A stretch of 64,000 nucleotides of DNA from NCBI RefSeq assembly GCF_004355005.1, contig NZ_SMSJ01000003.1:186001-250000 (forward strand), given 5' to 3'. The position numbers and the translations under genes were made by a program. Below the pieces are notes generated by a model, which worked only from the letters and a program-made list of their open reading frames with translations, did not search any database and was not told where the DNA came from. The stretch is from Dankookia rubra (GTDB lineage: Bacteria; Pseudomonadota; Alphaproteobacteria; Acetobacterales; Acetobacteraceae). Shown here in pieces: positions 7,287 through 15,445 of the stretch (position 1 is its first letter; each line of letters starts with the position of its first letter).

Positions 7287-9494
7287 TCAGGCCACCGCCT
7301 CCAGCCCCGCCGCGCTGCGCACCGCGCCGTCCAGCTCCTCCATCCGGAACGGCTTCCGCAGCAGCGCCCGCACGCCCAGCGGCTTGCCGCCGGGCAGGCC
7401 GGCCGCATAGCCGGTGATCATGATCACCGGCAGCGCCGGCCATTGCCGCCGCACCGCCAGCGCCAGCTCGGCACCGTTCATCTGCGGCATGGCGTAATCG
7501 GTCACCACCACCCGCAGGTCGCGCCGCTGGCCGAGCACGATCAGCGCCTCCTCGCCGTCGCGCGCCTCGGCGACCTCATGCCCCATCTCGCGCAGCGCCG
7601 CCGCGGTCGCCAGCCGGGCCAGGGCGTCGTCGTCCACCAGCAGCAGGCTGCAGCCGGCGCCGCCGGCCGCCGCCCGCGCCTGCTGGGCCGGCCGCTCCTC
7701 GGGCAGCGCCGGCGCCTCGGCGCGCGGCAGCCAGAGGCTGACCGTGGTGCCGATCCCCGGCCGGCTCTCGATCTGCATGTCGCCGCCGGAGCCGGTGACG
7801 AAGCCATGCACCATGGACAGGCCCAACCCCGTGCCCTTGCCCACCGCCTTGGTGGTGAAGAAGGGCTCCAGCACCCGCTCCAGCACCTCGGGTAGCATGC
7901 CGATGCCGGTATCAGCGACCGAGAGCACGACATAGTCGCCGGCCGGGGCGGCGCCCTGCGGGGCCGCCAGCCTCGCGTTGCGGGCGCCGATCGTCAGCGT
8001 GCCGCCCTGCGGCATGGCGTCGCGCGCGTTGATCGCCAGGTTCAGCACCGCGAGCTCGGCCTGGGTCGGGTCGACCATGGCAGCGGCGATGTCCGGCGCG
8101 ATCGCGGTCTCGATCGCCACCGGCGCGCCGACCGCCTTCTGCAGCAACTCCCCAACGCCGGCGATCAGCGCGCGGGGATCGACGGGGCGGGGCTGCAGCG
8201 CCTCCCGCCGCGAGAAGACCATCAGCTGCCGGACCAGCTTGGCGCCGCGGTCGACTGCCTGCAGGCTGGCATCCACCACCTTGCGGGAGGCCTCCGGCAC
8301 CCGCGGTGCCAGCAGGAAGAGCCCGCTGCGGATCGCCTGCAGCAGGTTGTTGAAGTCGTGCGCCACGCCGGCGGTCAACTGGCCGACCGCCTCAAGCGTC
8401 TGCGCCCGGCGCAGCGCTGCCTCAGCCTGTTCCCGCCGCGCGCTCTCCGCCGCCAGCTGTTCCGCCATCTCGCGCCAGCGGCCGGAATCCTGCCGCTGCT
8501 CGCGGTACTGCCGCACCGTCATCAGCGCCATGCCGAGCAGCGCCGCGGCGGCGAGCATGGTATAGAGGCCGAGCAGCGTCACCCTTTCGCGCCATTCCTG
8601 CAGCACGGCGGTTTTCTCGACCGAGAAGACCAGGTGCAGCGGGTAGTCGCGCACCTGGCTGAAGGCGCTGACCCGTTCGACGCCATCGATGCCGGAGATC
8701 CCGGCGAAATGCCCGTCCCGCTGCACCAGGGCGCTGCGGAGCAGCAGGCCGTCGGTTGAAACCCATTCCGGCAAAGTCGCGCTGGGCCAGCGGGTGACGA
8801 CGCGCCCGTCGCTGCGCACCAGGGTGACGACGTAGCGGGTATTCGGCGCATAGCGGGCCCAGAAGGCGCTTAACTGGCTGACCGGCAGGCCGATGCGCAG
8901 GATGCCGTCGAAGCTGCCGTCGGCGGCGACCCGCCGGCGGCTGAGGGTGATCTGCCGCGGCGTCAGCGCGGTCTCCGGCAGCACCGCGACATGGGTCCAG
9001 CTCTGCCGGCGGCGCAACGCCGCGAAATCCTCCTGTCCCGCCAGGCTGTCGTCGCGCGCCGCCGGGAAGCGGGTGGTGGTCATCCGCACCCGGCCGGTGG
9101 CATCCGCCAGGGTGATGTCGGTCGGCTGTCCGAGATCGGCGGCGACCCGCAGCAGATAGGTCCAGAGCCGACTGTCGCGGCCGATCTCGTCCCAGCTGCG
9201 GCCCTCGGTCTGCCGCATCACCTCCGACAGGACCAGCTCATTGGTCTCTAGCACCCGGGCGGCATGCTCGTGCAGCACGGCGATGGTGCGGTCCGCGGAA
9301 TGCCCGGCATCCTGCATCGCCTGCTGCCGTTCGCCGAAGGCGGTCCAGCCGAACAGCCCGAGGGGCAGGAGGACCGACAGGCAGACCAGCAGCACCTGGA
9401 CCAACGCGTGGCGGCGCTGCCCGGGAGGAGCGCCGGCAGGGGTGCCGGGCCGCGGGATCTTGGTGGGGCAGTCCGATACCCGGCTACGAAGCAT
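7287..9494 (-). CDS. Hybrid sensor histidine kinase with C-terminal receiver
   Basis: Membrane-bound two-component kinase of about 735 residues. Two membrane helices (about 25-46 and 320-342) flank a large periplasmic domain, probably a double-Cache (PDC) ligand sensor. A dimerisation domain follows with H-box VAHDFNNLLQAI (phosphorylated His about 379). The HATPase shows N-box NLAINARDAMP, then DTGIGM, FFTTK and GKGTGLGLSMV. The C-terminal receiver (about 615-730) has VDDD, phospho-acceptor Asp in VVTDYAMPQMNG (about 666), Thr in MITGYA and Lys in LLRKPF. No response regulator with an output domain is adjacent, so it is an orphan. The start could also be the ATG three codons upstream (9503). 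Confidence 0.9.
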   Translation of the reverse strand: MLRSRVSDCPTKIPRPGTPAGAPPGQRRHALVQVLLVCLSVLLPLGLFGWTAFGERQQAMQDAGHSADRTIAVLHEHAARVLETNELVLSEVMRQTEGRSWDEIGRDSRLWTYLLRVAADLGQPTDITLADATGRVRMTTTRFPAARDDSLAGQEDFAALRRRQSWTHVAVLPETALTPRQITLSRRRVAADGSFDGILRIGLPVSQLSAFWARYAPNTRYVVTLVRSDGRVVTRWPSATLPEWVSTDGLLLRSALVQRDGHFAGISGIDGVERVSAFSQVRDYPLHLVFSVEKTAVLQEWRERVTLLGLYTMLAAAALLGMALMTVRQYREQRQDSGRWREMAEQLAAESARREQAEAALRRAQTLEAVGQLTAGVAHDFNNLLQAIRSGLFLLAPRVPEASRKVVDASLQAVDRGAKLVRQLMVFSRREALQPRPVDPRALIAGVGELLQKAVGAPVAIETAIAPDIAAAMVDPTQAELAVLNLAINARDAMPQGGTLTIGARNARLAAPQGAAPAGDYVVLSVADTGIGMLPEVLERVLEPFFTTKAVGKGTGLGLSMVHGFVTGSGGDMQIESRPGIGTTVSLWLPRAEAPALPEERPAQQARAAAGGAGCSLLLVDDDALARLATAAALREMGHEVAEARDGEEALIVLGQRRDLRVVVTDYAMPQMNGAELALAVRRQWPALPVIMITGYAAGLPGGKPLGVRALLRKPFRMEELDGAVRSAAGLEAVA

Positions 9495-9585
9495 GGTATA
9501 CATTCTAGCATTCACGCGCCCGTGTGCCAATTCATTCGGCACCGGATGCGTTGGCACCCCGACGCAGACAACGGAGCATGCCAGG

Positions 9586-10236
9586 ATGAGCGATCTTTTT
9601 TCCGGCGGGTCGGGCAACGGCCATACGGGTGGCCTGGGCGGCGGCCTGCCGAACGGAGTGAAGCTGGCGGCGGTGGCGCTGCTGATCCATCAGTTGATGA
9701 AGCACCGGCAGGGCGACGCGATGCCGCAGCCGGAAGGCGGCGGTGGCCTCGGCGGGCTGCTGGGCGGGCTGTTTGGCGGCGGCGCCAGCGGGCCGGCCAG
9801 CCAGGGGACCAGCCAGGGCGGCGGGTTTGGCGGCGGCATGGGTGGCGGTCTGGGCGGGGTGCTCGGCGGGCTGCTCGGGAGCGGCGCCGGCGGCGGCCTG
9901 CTCGGTGGCCTCGGCGGGCTGCTCGCCGGGCTGCGCAACCATGGCCTTGGCCAGCAGGTCGACAGCTGGGTGCAGCCCGGCACGAACCAGCCGGTCTCCC
10001 CGCAGGAGCTGGAGCGTGGCTTCGACCCGCATGAGCTGGACGAGGCGGCGCAGCGCGCCGGCACCGATCGCGGCACCCTGCTGCAGGAACTCAGCGCCAT
10101 GCTGCCGCAGGCCGTGGACCGCATGACGCCGCAGGGCCGGGTGCCGCAGCAGGAGGCGGATCTGGGCGGCGGCGGCATCGGCGGGCTGATCGGCAGCCTC
10201 CTCGGCCAGGGACAGGACCCGGCGCGCCACCGCTGA
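9586..10236 (+). CDS. YidB-family (DUF937) glycine-rich protein
   Basis: A 216-residue protein. The first 125 residues are dominated by Gly, with repeated GGLLGGL-type blocks. The conserved end carries the YidB family signature (DSWVQPGTNQPVSPQELERGF, then a helical segment ending in MTPQGRVP). YidB proteins are small proteins of uncertain function, often annotated as DUF937. No signal peptide or clear membrane helix is evident apart from a short hydrophobic stretch near residues 24-33. It is divergent from the hybrid kinase, with about 90 bases between. GGAG about 9 bases upstream and an ATG fix the start. Confidence 0.8.
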   Translation: MSDLFSGGSGNGHTGGLGGGLPNGVKLAAVALLIHQLMKHRQGDAMPQPEGGGGLGGLLGGLFGGGASGPASQGTSQGGGFGGGMGGGLGGVLGGLLGSGAGGGLLGGLGGLLAGLRNHGLGQQVDSWVQPGTNQPVSPQELERGFDPHELDEAAQRAGTDRGTLLQELSAMLPQAVDRMTPQGRVPQQEADLGGGGIGGLIGSLLGQGQDPARHR

Positions 10237-10248
10237 CGGCGGATTCGG

Positions 10249-10791
10249 TCAGACCGGCAGGAGCGGCCGGTGCGGGCGGGGCGGCAAGGTCACGCCGATC
10301 CGGTCGCCCGGCCGCACCACTCCGCCCGCCAGCACCACCGCCATGATCCCGGCCCTGCGGACCAGCCCGCCATCCTGCGCGCGGTCCAGCATCGCCGCGG
10401 TCAGGCCGGCCTGGAACCGGTCAAGCTGGGCACAGGGATTGCGCAGCCCGGTCACTTCGATCTCGGCCGTTCCGCCGAGCCGAAGCCGGGTACCGGCCGG
10501 CAGGCCGAGCAGGTCGAGGCCGCGGGTCAGCAGGTTCTCCCCCACGTCACCGGGCCCCAGCGCGAAGCCGCGCCCGGCCAGCTCCTCCAGCAGCTCCGCA
10601 TGCAGCAGATGGACCTGGCGTAGGTTCGGCTGCGTCGGGTCGCGGGCCACGCGCGAGCGGTGCTTCACTCGCTCGCCCGCATGCGCGTCTCCGGCCACGC
10701 CAAGGCCGGCCAGCAGGGTGATCTCCGGCGCGACCGGCTTGCTGAAGTCATGCGAGGCGCTCCGCGCCACCGCCACCACCACCGGATCCAT
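10249..10791 (-). CDS. MOSC domain-containing protein
   Basis: A stand-alone MOSC (molybdenum cofactor sulfurase C-terminal) domain protein of 180 residues, related to YiiM/MARC-type proteins that bind the molybdenum cofactor. The hallmark LRNPCAQLDRFQ contains the conserved cysteine proposed to carry sulfur or contact Moco. GDVGENLLTRGLDL and LRLGGTAEIEVTGLRNPC match the family fold. The start is the ATG of MDPVVVAVA; no in-frame start lies close upstream. It converges on the YidB-family gene and is divergent from the MmgE/PrpD gene. Physiological substrate unknown. Confidence 0.88.
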   Translation of the reverse strand: MDPVVVAVARSASHDFSKPVAPEITLLAGLGVAGDAHAGERVKHRSRVARDPTQPNLRQVHLLHAELLEELAGRGFALGPGDVGENLLTRGLDLLGLPAGTRLRLGGTAEIEVTGLRNPCAQLDRFQAGLTAAMLDRAQDGGLVRRAGIMAVVLAGGVVRPGDRIGVTLPPRPHRPLLPV

Positions 10792-10849
10792 CCCGCATTC
10801 CCCAAACCCATCGCGGGTGGGATAGCAGCTTCCGCCGCGTCCCGGCATC

Positions 10850-12229
10850 ATGCCCGGCATGAGCCAGCCCGACGCCGCCCATCGCCTTGCCGCCCATGCC
10901 GCCGGGCTGCGCTTCGCCGGGCTTCCACCGGAGGTGGTGGAGAAGGCCAAGATCTTCATCCTGGACACGCTCGGCGTCGGCATCGCCGGCAGCAGCGTGC
11001 CCGAGGCAGCGCCGCTGCTGGCCACCGCGCGTGGTTGGGGGCAGAGGACCGGCGCCGCCGTCTGGGGCACCGCCGAACGCTTGGCCCCGAGCGCCGCCGC
11101 ACTGGTCAATGCCTTCCAGATCCACTGCCAGGAATACGACAACCTGCATGAGGGCGCCGTGCTGCACAGCATGGCGACGCTGTTGCCGGTGCTGCTGGCC
11201 GAGGCCGAGCTCCGCGGCGGCGCCTCCGGCCAGGACCTGATCACCGCCGTGGTGGCCGGCGTCGATGTCGCCTGCAGCCTCGGGCTCGCGGCGCGGCAGG
11301 GCTGGCGGTTCTTCCGCCCGGCGACCTCGGGCGGCTTCGGCGCGGTGGCCGGGCTGGCGCGGCTGCGCGGCTTCGACGCCGCACGCACCCTGGCTGCCTT
11401 CGGAATGCAGCTCGGCCAGGCCAGCGGCACCATGCAGGCGCATGCCGAGGGCAGCCCGCTGCTGCCGCTGCAGATCGGCTTCAACGCCCGCGCCGCGATC
11501 CAGAGCTGCGACCTGGCGGCGGCGGGCTTCCCCGGCCTCGACGCACCCTTCGAGGGAACGTTTGGCTATCTCCCGCTGTTCGAGGGCGCCTGGGACTGCG
11601 CGCCGGTGCTGGCCGAACTCGGCCAGGTCTGGCGGGTGACCGAGCTGAGCCACAAGCCCTTCCCGAGCGGCCGGGCGACCCACGGCGGCATCGATGCGGT
11701 GATGGCGCTGCGCGCGGCGCACGGCTTCGGGCCGGAGGATGTGGAGGCGATCACGGTCGCCGCGCCGCCGCTGATCAACCAGCTGGTCAACCGCCCGGCT
11801 TTGCCGGCGCCGACCGCCGCCTATGCACGGCTCTGCCTGCCCTTCGTCCTGGCCAAGCTGCTGCAGCATGGCCGGATCGAGCTGGCGCAGTTCCGCGGCA
11901 CGGCGCTGGCGGACCCGGCGACCTACGCCCTGGCGCGGCGGGTGACGGTGACCCGGGTGGAGGATGCGAACCCGAATGCCCTGCTGCCGCAGCAGGTGGA
12001 GGTGCGGCTGCGCGACGGGCGGGTGCTGTCGCACCGGGTGGAGGCGATGCTGGCCAGCCCGGCACGGCCGCTGTCGCGCGAGGCGCAGCTGGCGAAGTTC
12101 CATGGCTGCTGGGCGCATGCCGCCGCGCCGCTGGAACCGTCGGGCGCCGGGAGTCTGGTCGGGATGATGGACGTGCTGGAAGCGCTGCCGGATGTGCGCG
12201 CGCTGCTGGCGCCGATGACGCCGGGCTGA
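10850..12229 (+). CDS. MmgE/PrpD family protein
   Basis: A 459-residue protein of the 2-methylcitrate dehydratase (PrpD)/MmgE fold. Family traits include AKIFILDTLGVGIAGS near residue 27, NAFQIHCQEYDNLHEGAVLH, and KPFPSGRATHGGIDAVMALR. Known members dehydrate 2-methylcitrate or related tricarboxylates, or are cis-aconitate or itaconate enzymes. No prpB, prpC or acnD lies nearby, so a methylcitrate-cycle role is not supported by context. Divergent from the MOSC gene. Two Met codons (10850 and 10859) are possible starts; neither has a strong Shine-Dalgarno. Confidence 0.88.
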   Translation: MPGMSQPDAAHRLAAHAAGLRFAGLPPEVVEKAKIFILDTLGVGIAGSSVPEAAPLLATARGWGQRTGAAVWGTAERLAPSAAALVNAFQIHCQEYDNLHEGAVLHSMATLLPVLLAEAELRGGASGQDLITAVVAGVDVACSLGLAARQGWRFFRPATSGGFGAVAGLARLRGFDAARTLAAFGMQLGQASGTMQAHAEGSPLLPLQIGFNARAAIQSCDLAAAGFPGLDAPFEGTFGYLPLFEGAWDCAPVLAELGQVWRVTELSHKPFPSGRATHGGIDAVMALRAAHGFGPEDVEAITVAAPPLINQLVNRPALPAPTAAYARLCLPFVLAKLLQHGRIELAQFRGTALADPATYALARRVTVTRVEDANPNALLPQQVEVRLRDGRVLSHRVEAMLASPARPLSREAQLAKFHGCWAHAAAPLEPSGAGSLVGMMDVLEALPDVRALLAPMTPG

Positions 12230-12354
12230 GGAAGGCAGGCCGGGGCGGAGGTATCCTTCCCGGATCCTTCGTCCATGCTTGCAAATCGGTTTCCGTCGCA
12301 CGGCGGGTGCCGAGCCCAGGGACTGGCAGGACGGGGCCCGGACCTTGGGCGCCG

Positions 12355-15300
12355 CTACTCCGCCGCGGCCAGCACCGGCACCCGCTGCTTCCGCCCGAAC
12401 CCGTCCAGCGCCAGGTAGACCACCGGCGTGGTGTAGAGCGTCAGCAGCTGCGACAGCAGCAGACCGCCGATGATGGCGACGCCGAGCGGCTGGCGCAGCT
12501 CCGACCCCGCGCCATGAGCCAGCGCCAGCGGAATGGCGCCGAAGACCGCGGCGAGCGTCGTCATCAGGATCGGCCGGAAACGCTCGCGGCAGGCCTCGAG
12601 GATCGCCACCTCGCCGCCGACGCCCTGCTCGCGCTCATGCTCCAGCGCGAAGTCGACCATCATGATGGCGTTCTTCTTGACGATGCCCATCAGCAGGATG
12701 ACGCCGATCAGCGCGATGACGGTGAAGGGCGTGCCGGTGACCAGCAGTGCCAGCAGGGCGCCAATGCCGGCGGTGGGCAGCGTCGACAGGATGGTGATCG
12801 GATGCAGCAGGTGCTCGTAAAGCACCCCGAGCACGATGTAGATAGTCAGCAGCGCGGCCAGGATCAGCAGCGGCATGTCGCGGGCAAAGGACTGGAACGC
12901 CCGCGCATTGCCGGCGAACTCCGTCCGCATGCCGTCGGGCAGGCCGATCTCGTCGGCCGCCTGCTGCACCAGCGCCGTGGCATTGCCGAGCGCGACGCCC
13001 GGTGCGAGGTTGAAGGTGATGGTGGCCGCGGGGTACTGGCCCTGGTGGGTGACGGCCAGCGGCGCCGTGGTGCGTTCCAGCGTGACGAGGGAGGCGAGCG
13101 GCACCTGCACGCCGCCGCTGCCGGGCAGCCAGATCTCGTCCACCTGTTCAGGGTGCTGCTGCAGGCCGGGCTCGACCTCGAGGATCACCCGGTACTGGTT
13201 GCGGGCGCGGTAGATCACCGAGACCTGGCGCTGGGCGAAGCTGCTGTTCAGCGCACTGGTCACCGCCTGCACGCTGACGCCGAGGCGCGCGGCCTTCTCC
13301 CGGTCGATGGTCAGCCGCGCCACCAGCCCGGCGCGCTGCTGGTCGGACGACACGTCCTGGATGCCGGGCACCGTCCGCAGCCGGTTGACCAGCTTCTCCG
13401 ACCAGACCTCAAGTCCCTCCAGGTCCGGCGAGAGCAGGACGAACTGCACCGCGGCATTGCCCGCCCGGCCGCCGATGCCGATGTCCTGCACCGCGCGGAA
13501 GAAGGTCTGGATGCCGGGGATGGCGCCGAGCGGCCGGCGCAGCCGGTTGATGACGTCGTTCGCGGTCACGCCCGGCCGCTCGTTCAGCGGCTTCAGGCTG
13601 AGGAAGATCCGGCCCTGGCTGACCGAGGCATTGCCGTTGCCGCCGCCGACCGAGGAGGCGATGCTGGCCACCGCCGGGTCCTTCTGCAGCACCGCGACGA
13701 CCTTGTCCTGCAGCTGCAGCATGGCCTGGTAGGAGGTATCCGGCGGCGCCCGGGTGGTGCCGATGACGAGACCGGTGTCCTGGTCCGGGAAGAAGCCCTT
13801 GGGCACGATCACGTAGAGCCAGACCGTCAGGCCGATCAGCCCGAGGGTGAGGACCAGCATGGCGCGCCGCCAGCGCAGCACGCGCCGCAGGCTCCAGAGG
13901 TAGGCGCGGGTCAGCCCGTCCATGCCGGCATCGATCGCCCGGCCGATGCGCCCTGGCCGGTGCGGTGCGCTGCGCGCGAGGTGCGCGGCCATCATCGGCG
14001 TCAGAGTCAGCGACACGATGCCTGAGATCGCCACGGCGATCGCCAGCACCACCGAGAATTCACGGAACAACCGGCCGACGATGCCGCCCATGAAGAGCAA
14101 CGGGATGAAGACGGCAATGAGCGAGACGGTGATGGAGACCACCGTGAAGCCGATCTGCCGGGCGCCGACCAGCGCCGCCTGCAGCGGCTTCATCCCCCGC
14201 TCGGTCAGCCGCGCCATGTTCTCGATCATGACGATGGCGTCGTCGACCACGAAGCCGACCGAGATGGTCAGCGCCATGAGCGAGAGGTTGTCGAGCGAGT
14301 AGCCCAGCACCCACATGGCCCCGAGCGTGCCGAGCAGCGAAAGCGGCACCGCGGCGCCGGCGGCGGCAACCGCCGAGGTCTGCCGCAGGAACATCGCCAC
14401 CACCAGGATCACCAGGGCGATCGAGATCAGCAGGGTTTGCTGCACGTCGTGCACGCTGGCACGGATCGTCTCCGACCGGTCGCGGATGGTGCTGACCGTG
14501 ATGCCGCCGGGCAGCCAGCGCTCAAGCTGCGGCAGCAGCCTCTGCACGCCGTCCACCACCTCAATGACGTTGGCGTCCGACTGCTTGAAGATGATCATGA
14601 CCACGGCCGGCTTGCCGTCGACCGTGCCGCCCTGGCGGCGATCCCGGACATCGAGCGCAACGCGGCCGACCGAGGCGAGGCGGACGATGGCGCCGTCCTG
14701 TTGCTTGACGATGATCCCGGCATAGTCGAGCGGCGTGTTCAGCCGGTCGTTGACCGCGATGGCGGAGGCCTGGTCCCGGCCATCGATCAGCCCGGTCGCC
14801 TGGGTCACGTTGTTCTGGCTGATCGCCTGGCGGATCGCCTCCAGGCCCACCCCCGCCGCCTTGGCCGCGGCCGGGTCGACGGTGACGCGGATCGCCGGCT
14901 GCTCGGAACCGGCGATGATCACCTGGGAGACGCCCGGCACCTGGGCGATGCGGGGCGAGACCACGCTGTCGGCGGCATCGTAGACGGCGCCCGGCGTCGC
15001 CGTGCCGGAAGCCATCGACATGATCAGCACCGGCGCGTCGCCTGGATTGGCCTTGCGGAAATAGGGCGGGTTGGGCAGGCCGGCCGGCAGGTCCGACCCC
15101 GCCGCGTTGATCGCCGCCTGCACGTCGCGCGCCGCGCCCTCCACGCTGCGCGACAGGTCGAACTGCACGACGATGGAAGTGGTGCCGAGCGAGGAGGTCG
15201 AGGTCATCTCCGACACCCCGGCGATGGCGCCGAGCCGGCGTTCCAGCGGCGCCGCGACGGAGGAGGCCATGGTCGCGGGGTCGGCGCCCGGCTGGGTGGC

Positions 15301-15444
15301 GCCGACCACGATGGTCGGAAGGTCGACGCTCGGCAGCGGCGCCACGGGCAGGGCGAAATAGGCGACGATCCCGGCCAGCGCCATGCCGATCGCAAGCAGG
15401 GCCGTGCCGATGGGCCGCCGGATGAAGGGTTCGCTGATCGACAT
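12355..15444 (-). CDS. RND efflux permease, MdtC-like (second MdtC copy)
   Basis: Proton-driven inner-membrane RND pump of 1029 residues (HAE-1 family), last gene of the efflux operon. The N-terminus MSISEPFIRRPIGTALLAIGMALAG is the first membrane helix; LPVAPLPSVDLPTIVV follows, as in MdtC. The proton-relay Asp pair is present in VGFVVDDAIVMIEN (TM4) and the TM10 Lys in MGIVKKNAIMMVDF, so it should be active. Two large periplasmic docking loops are complete. Its ATG is one base after the TAG of the preceding RND gene. It closely resembles that gene, including near-identical DNA at 13082-13174, so the two are a tandem duplication. Substrate unknown. Confidence 0.93.
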   Translation of the reverse strand: MSISEPFIRRPIGTALLAIGMALAGIVAYFALPVAPLPSVDLPTIVVGATQPGADPATMASSVAAPLERRLGAIAGVSEMTSTSSLGTTSIVVQFDLSRSVEGAARDVQAAINAAGSDLPAGLPNPPYFRKANPGDAPVLIMSMASGTATPGAVYDAADSVVSPRIAQVPGVSQVIIAGSEQPAIRVTVDPAAAKAAGVGLEAIRQAISQNNVTQATGLIDGRDQASAIAVNDRLNTPLDYAGIIVKQQDGAIVRLASVGRVALDVRDRRQGGTVDGKPAVVMIIFKQSDANVIEVVDGVQRLLPQLERWLPGGITVSTIRDRSETIRASVHDVQQTLLISIALVILVVAMFLRQTSAVAAAGAAVPLSLLGTLGAMWVLGYSLDNLSLMALTISVGFVVDDAIVMIENMARLTERGMKPLQAALVGARQIGFTVVSITVSLIAVFIPLLFMGGIVGRLFREFSVVLAIAVAISGIVSLTLTPMMAAHLARSAPHRPGRIGRAIDAGMDGLTRAYLWSLRRVLRWRRAMLVLTLGLIGLTVWLYVIVPKGFFPDQDTGLVIGTTRAPPDTSYQAMLQLQDKVVAVLQKDPAVASIASSVGGGNGNASVSQGRIFLSLKPLNERPGVTANDVINRLRRPLGAIPGIQTFFRAVQDIGIGGRAGNAAVQFVLLSPDLEGLEVWSEKLVNRLRTVPGIQDVSSDQQRAGLVARLTIDREKAARLGVSVQAVTSALNSSFAQRQVSVIYRARNQYRVILEVEPGLQQHPEQVDEIWLPGSGGVQVPLASLVTLERTTAPLAVTHQGQYPAATITFNLAPGVALGNATALVQQAADEIGLPDGMRTEFAGNARAFQSFARDMPLLILAALLTIYIVLGVLYEHLLHPITILSTLPTAGIGALLALLVTGTPFTVIALIGVILLMGIVKKNAIMMVDFALEHEREQGVGGEVAILEACRERFRPILMTTLAAVFGAIPLALAHGAGSELRQPLGVAIIGGLLLSQLLTLYTTPVVYLALDGFGRKQRVPVLAAAE
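13082..13174. repeat. Near-identical DNA segment shared by the two MdtC-like genes (copy 1)
   Basis: This stretch matches 16182-16274 almost base for base, with 53 identical bases at its start and only isolated differences after. It encodes the LPGSGGVQVPLASLVT periplasmic segment. The identity exceeds that of the flanks and points to duplication with possible later gene conversion. Confidence 0.6.
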
Positions 15445-15445
15445 G

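Noticed and set aside
9524-9542. GTGCC/GGCAC inverted repeat between the kinase and YidB-family genes
   Set aside because: Only 5-bp arms in GC-rich DNA; expected by chance at this frequency, so not listed as an operator.
12307-14025. 572-codon open frame antisense to the last RND pump
   Set aside because: Antisense to a clear RND coding sequence; composition is typical of a mirror frame.
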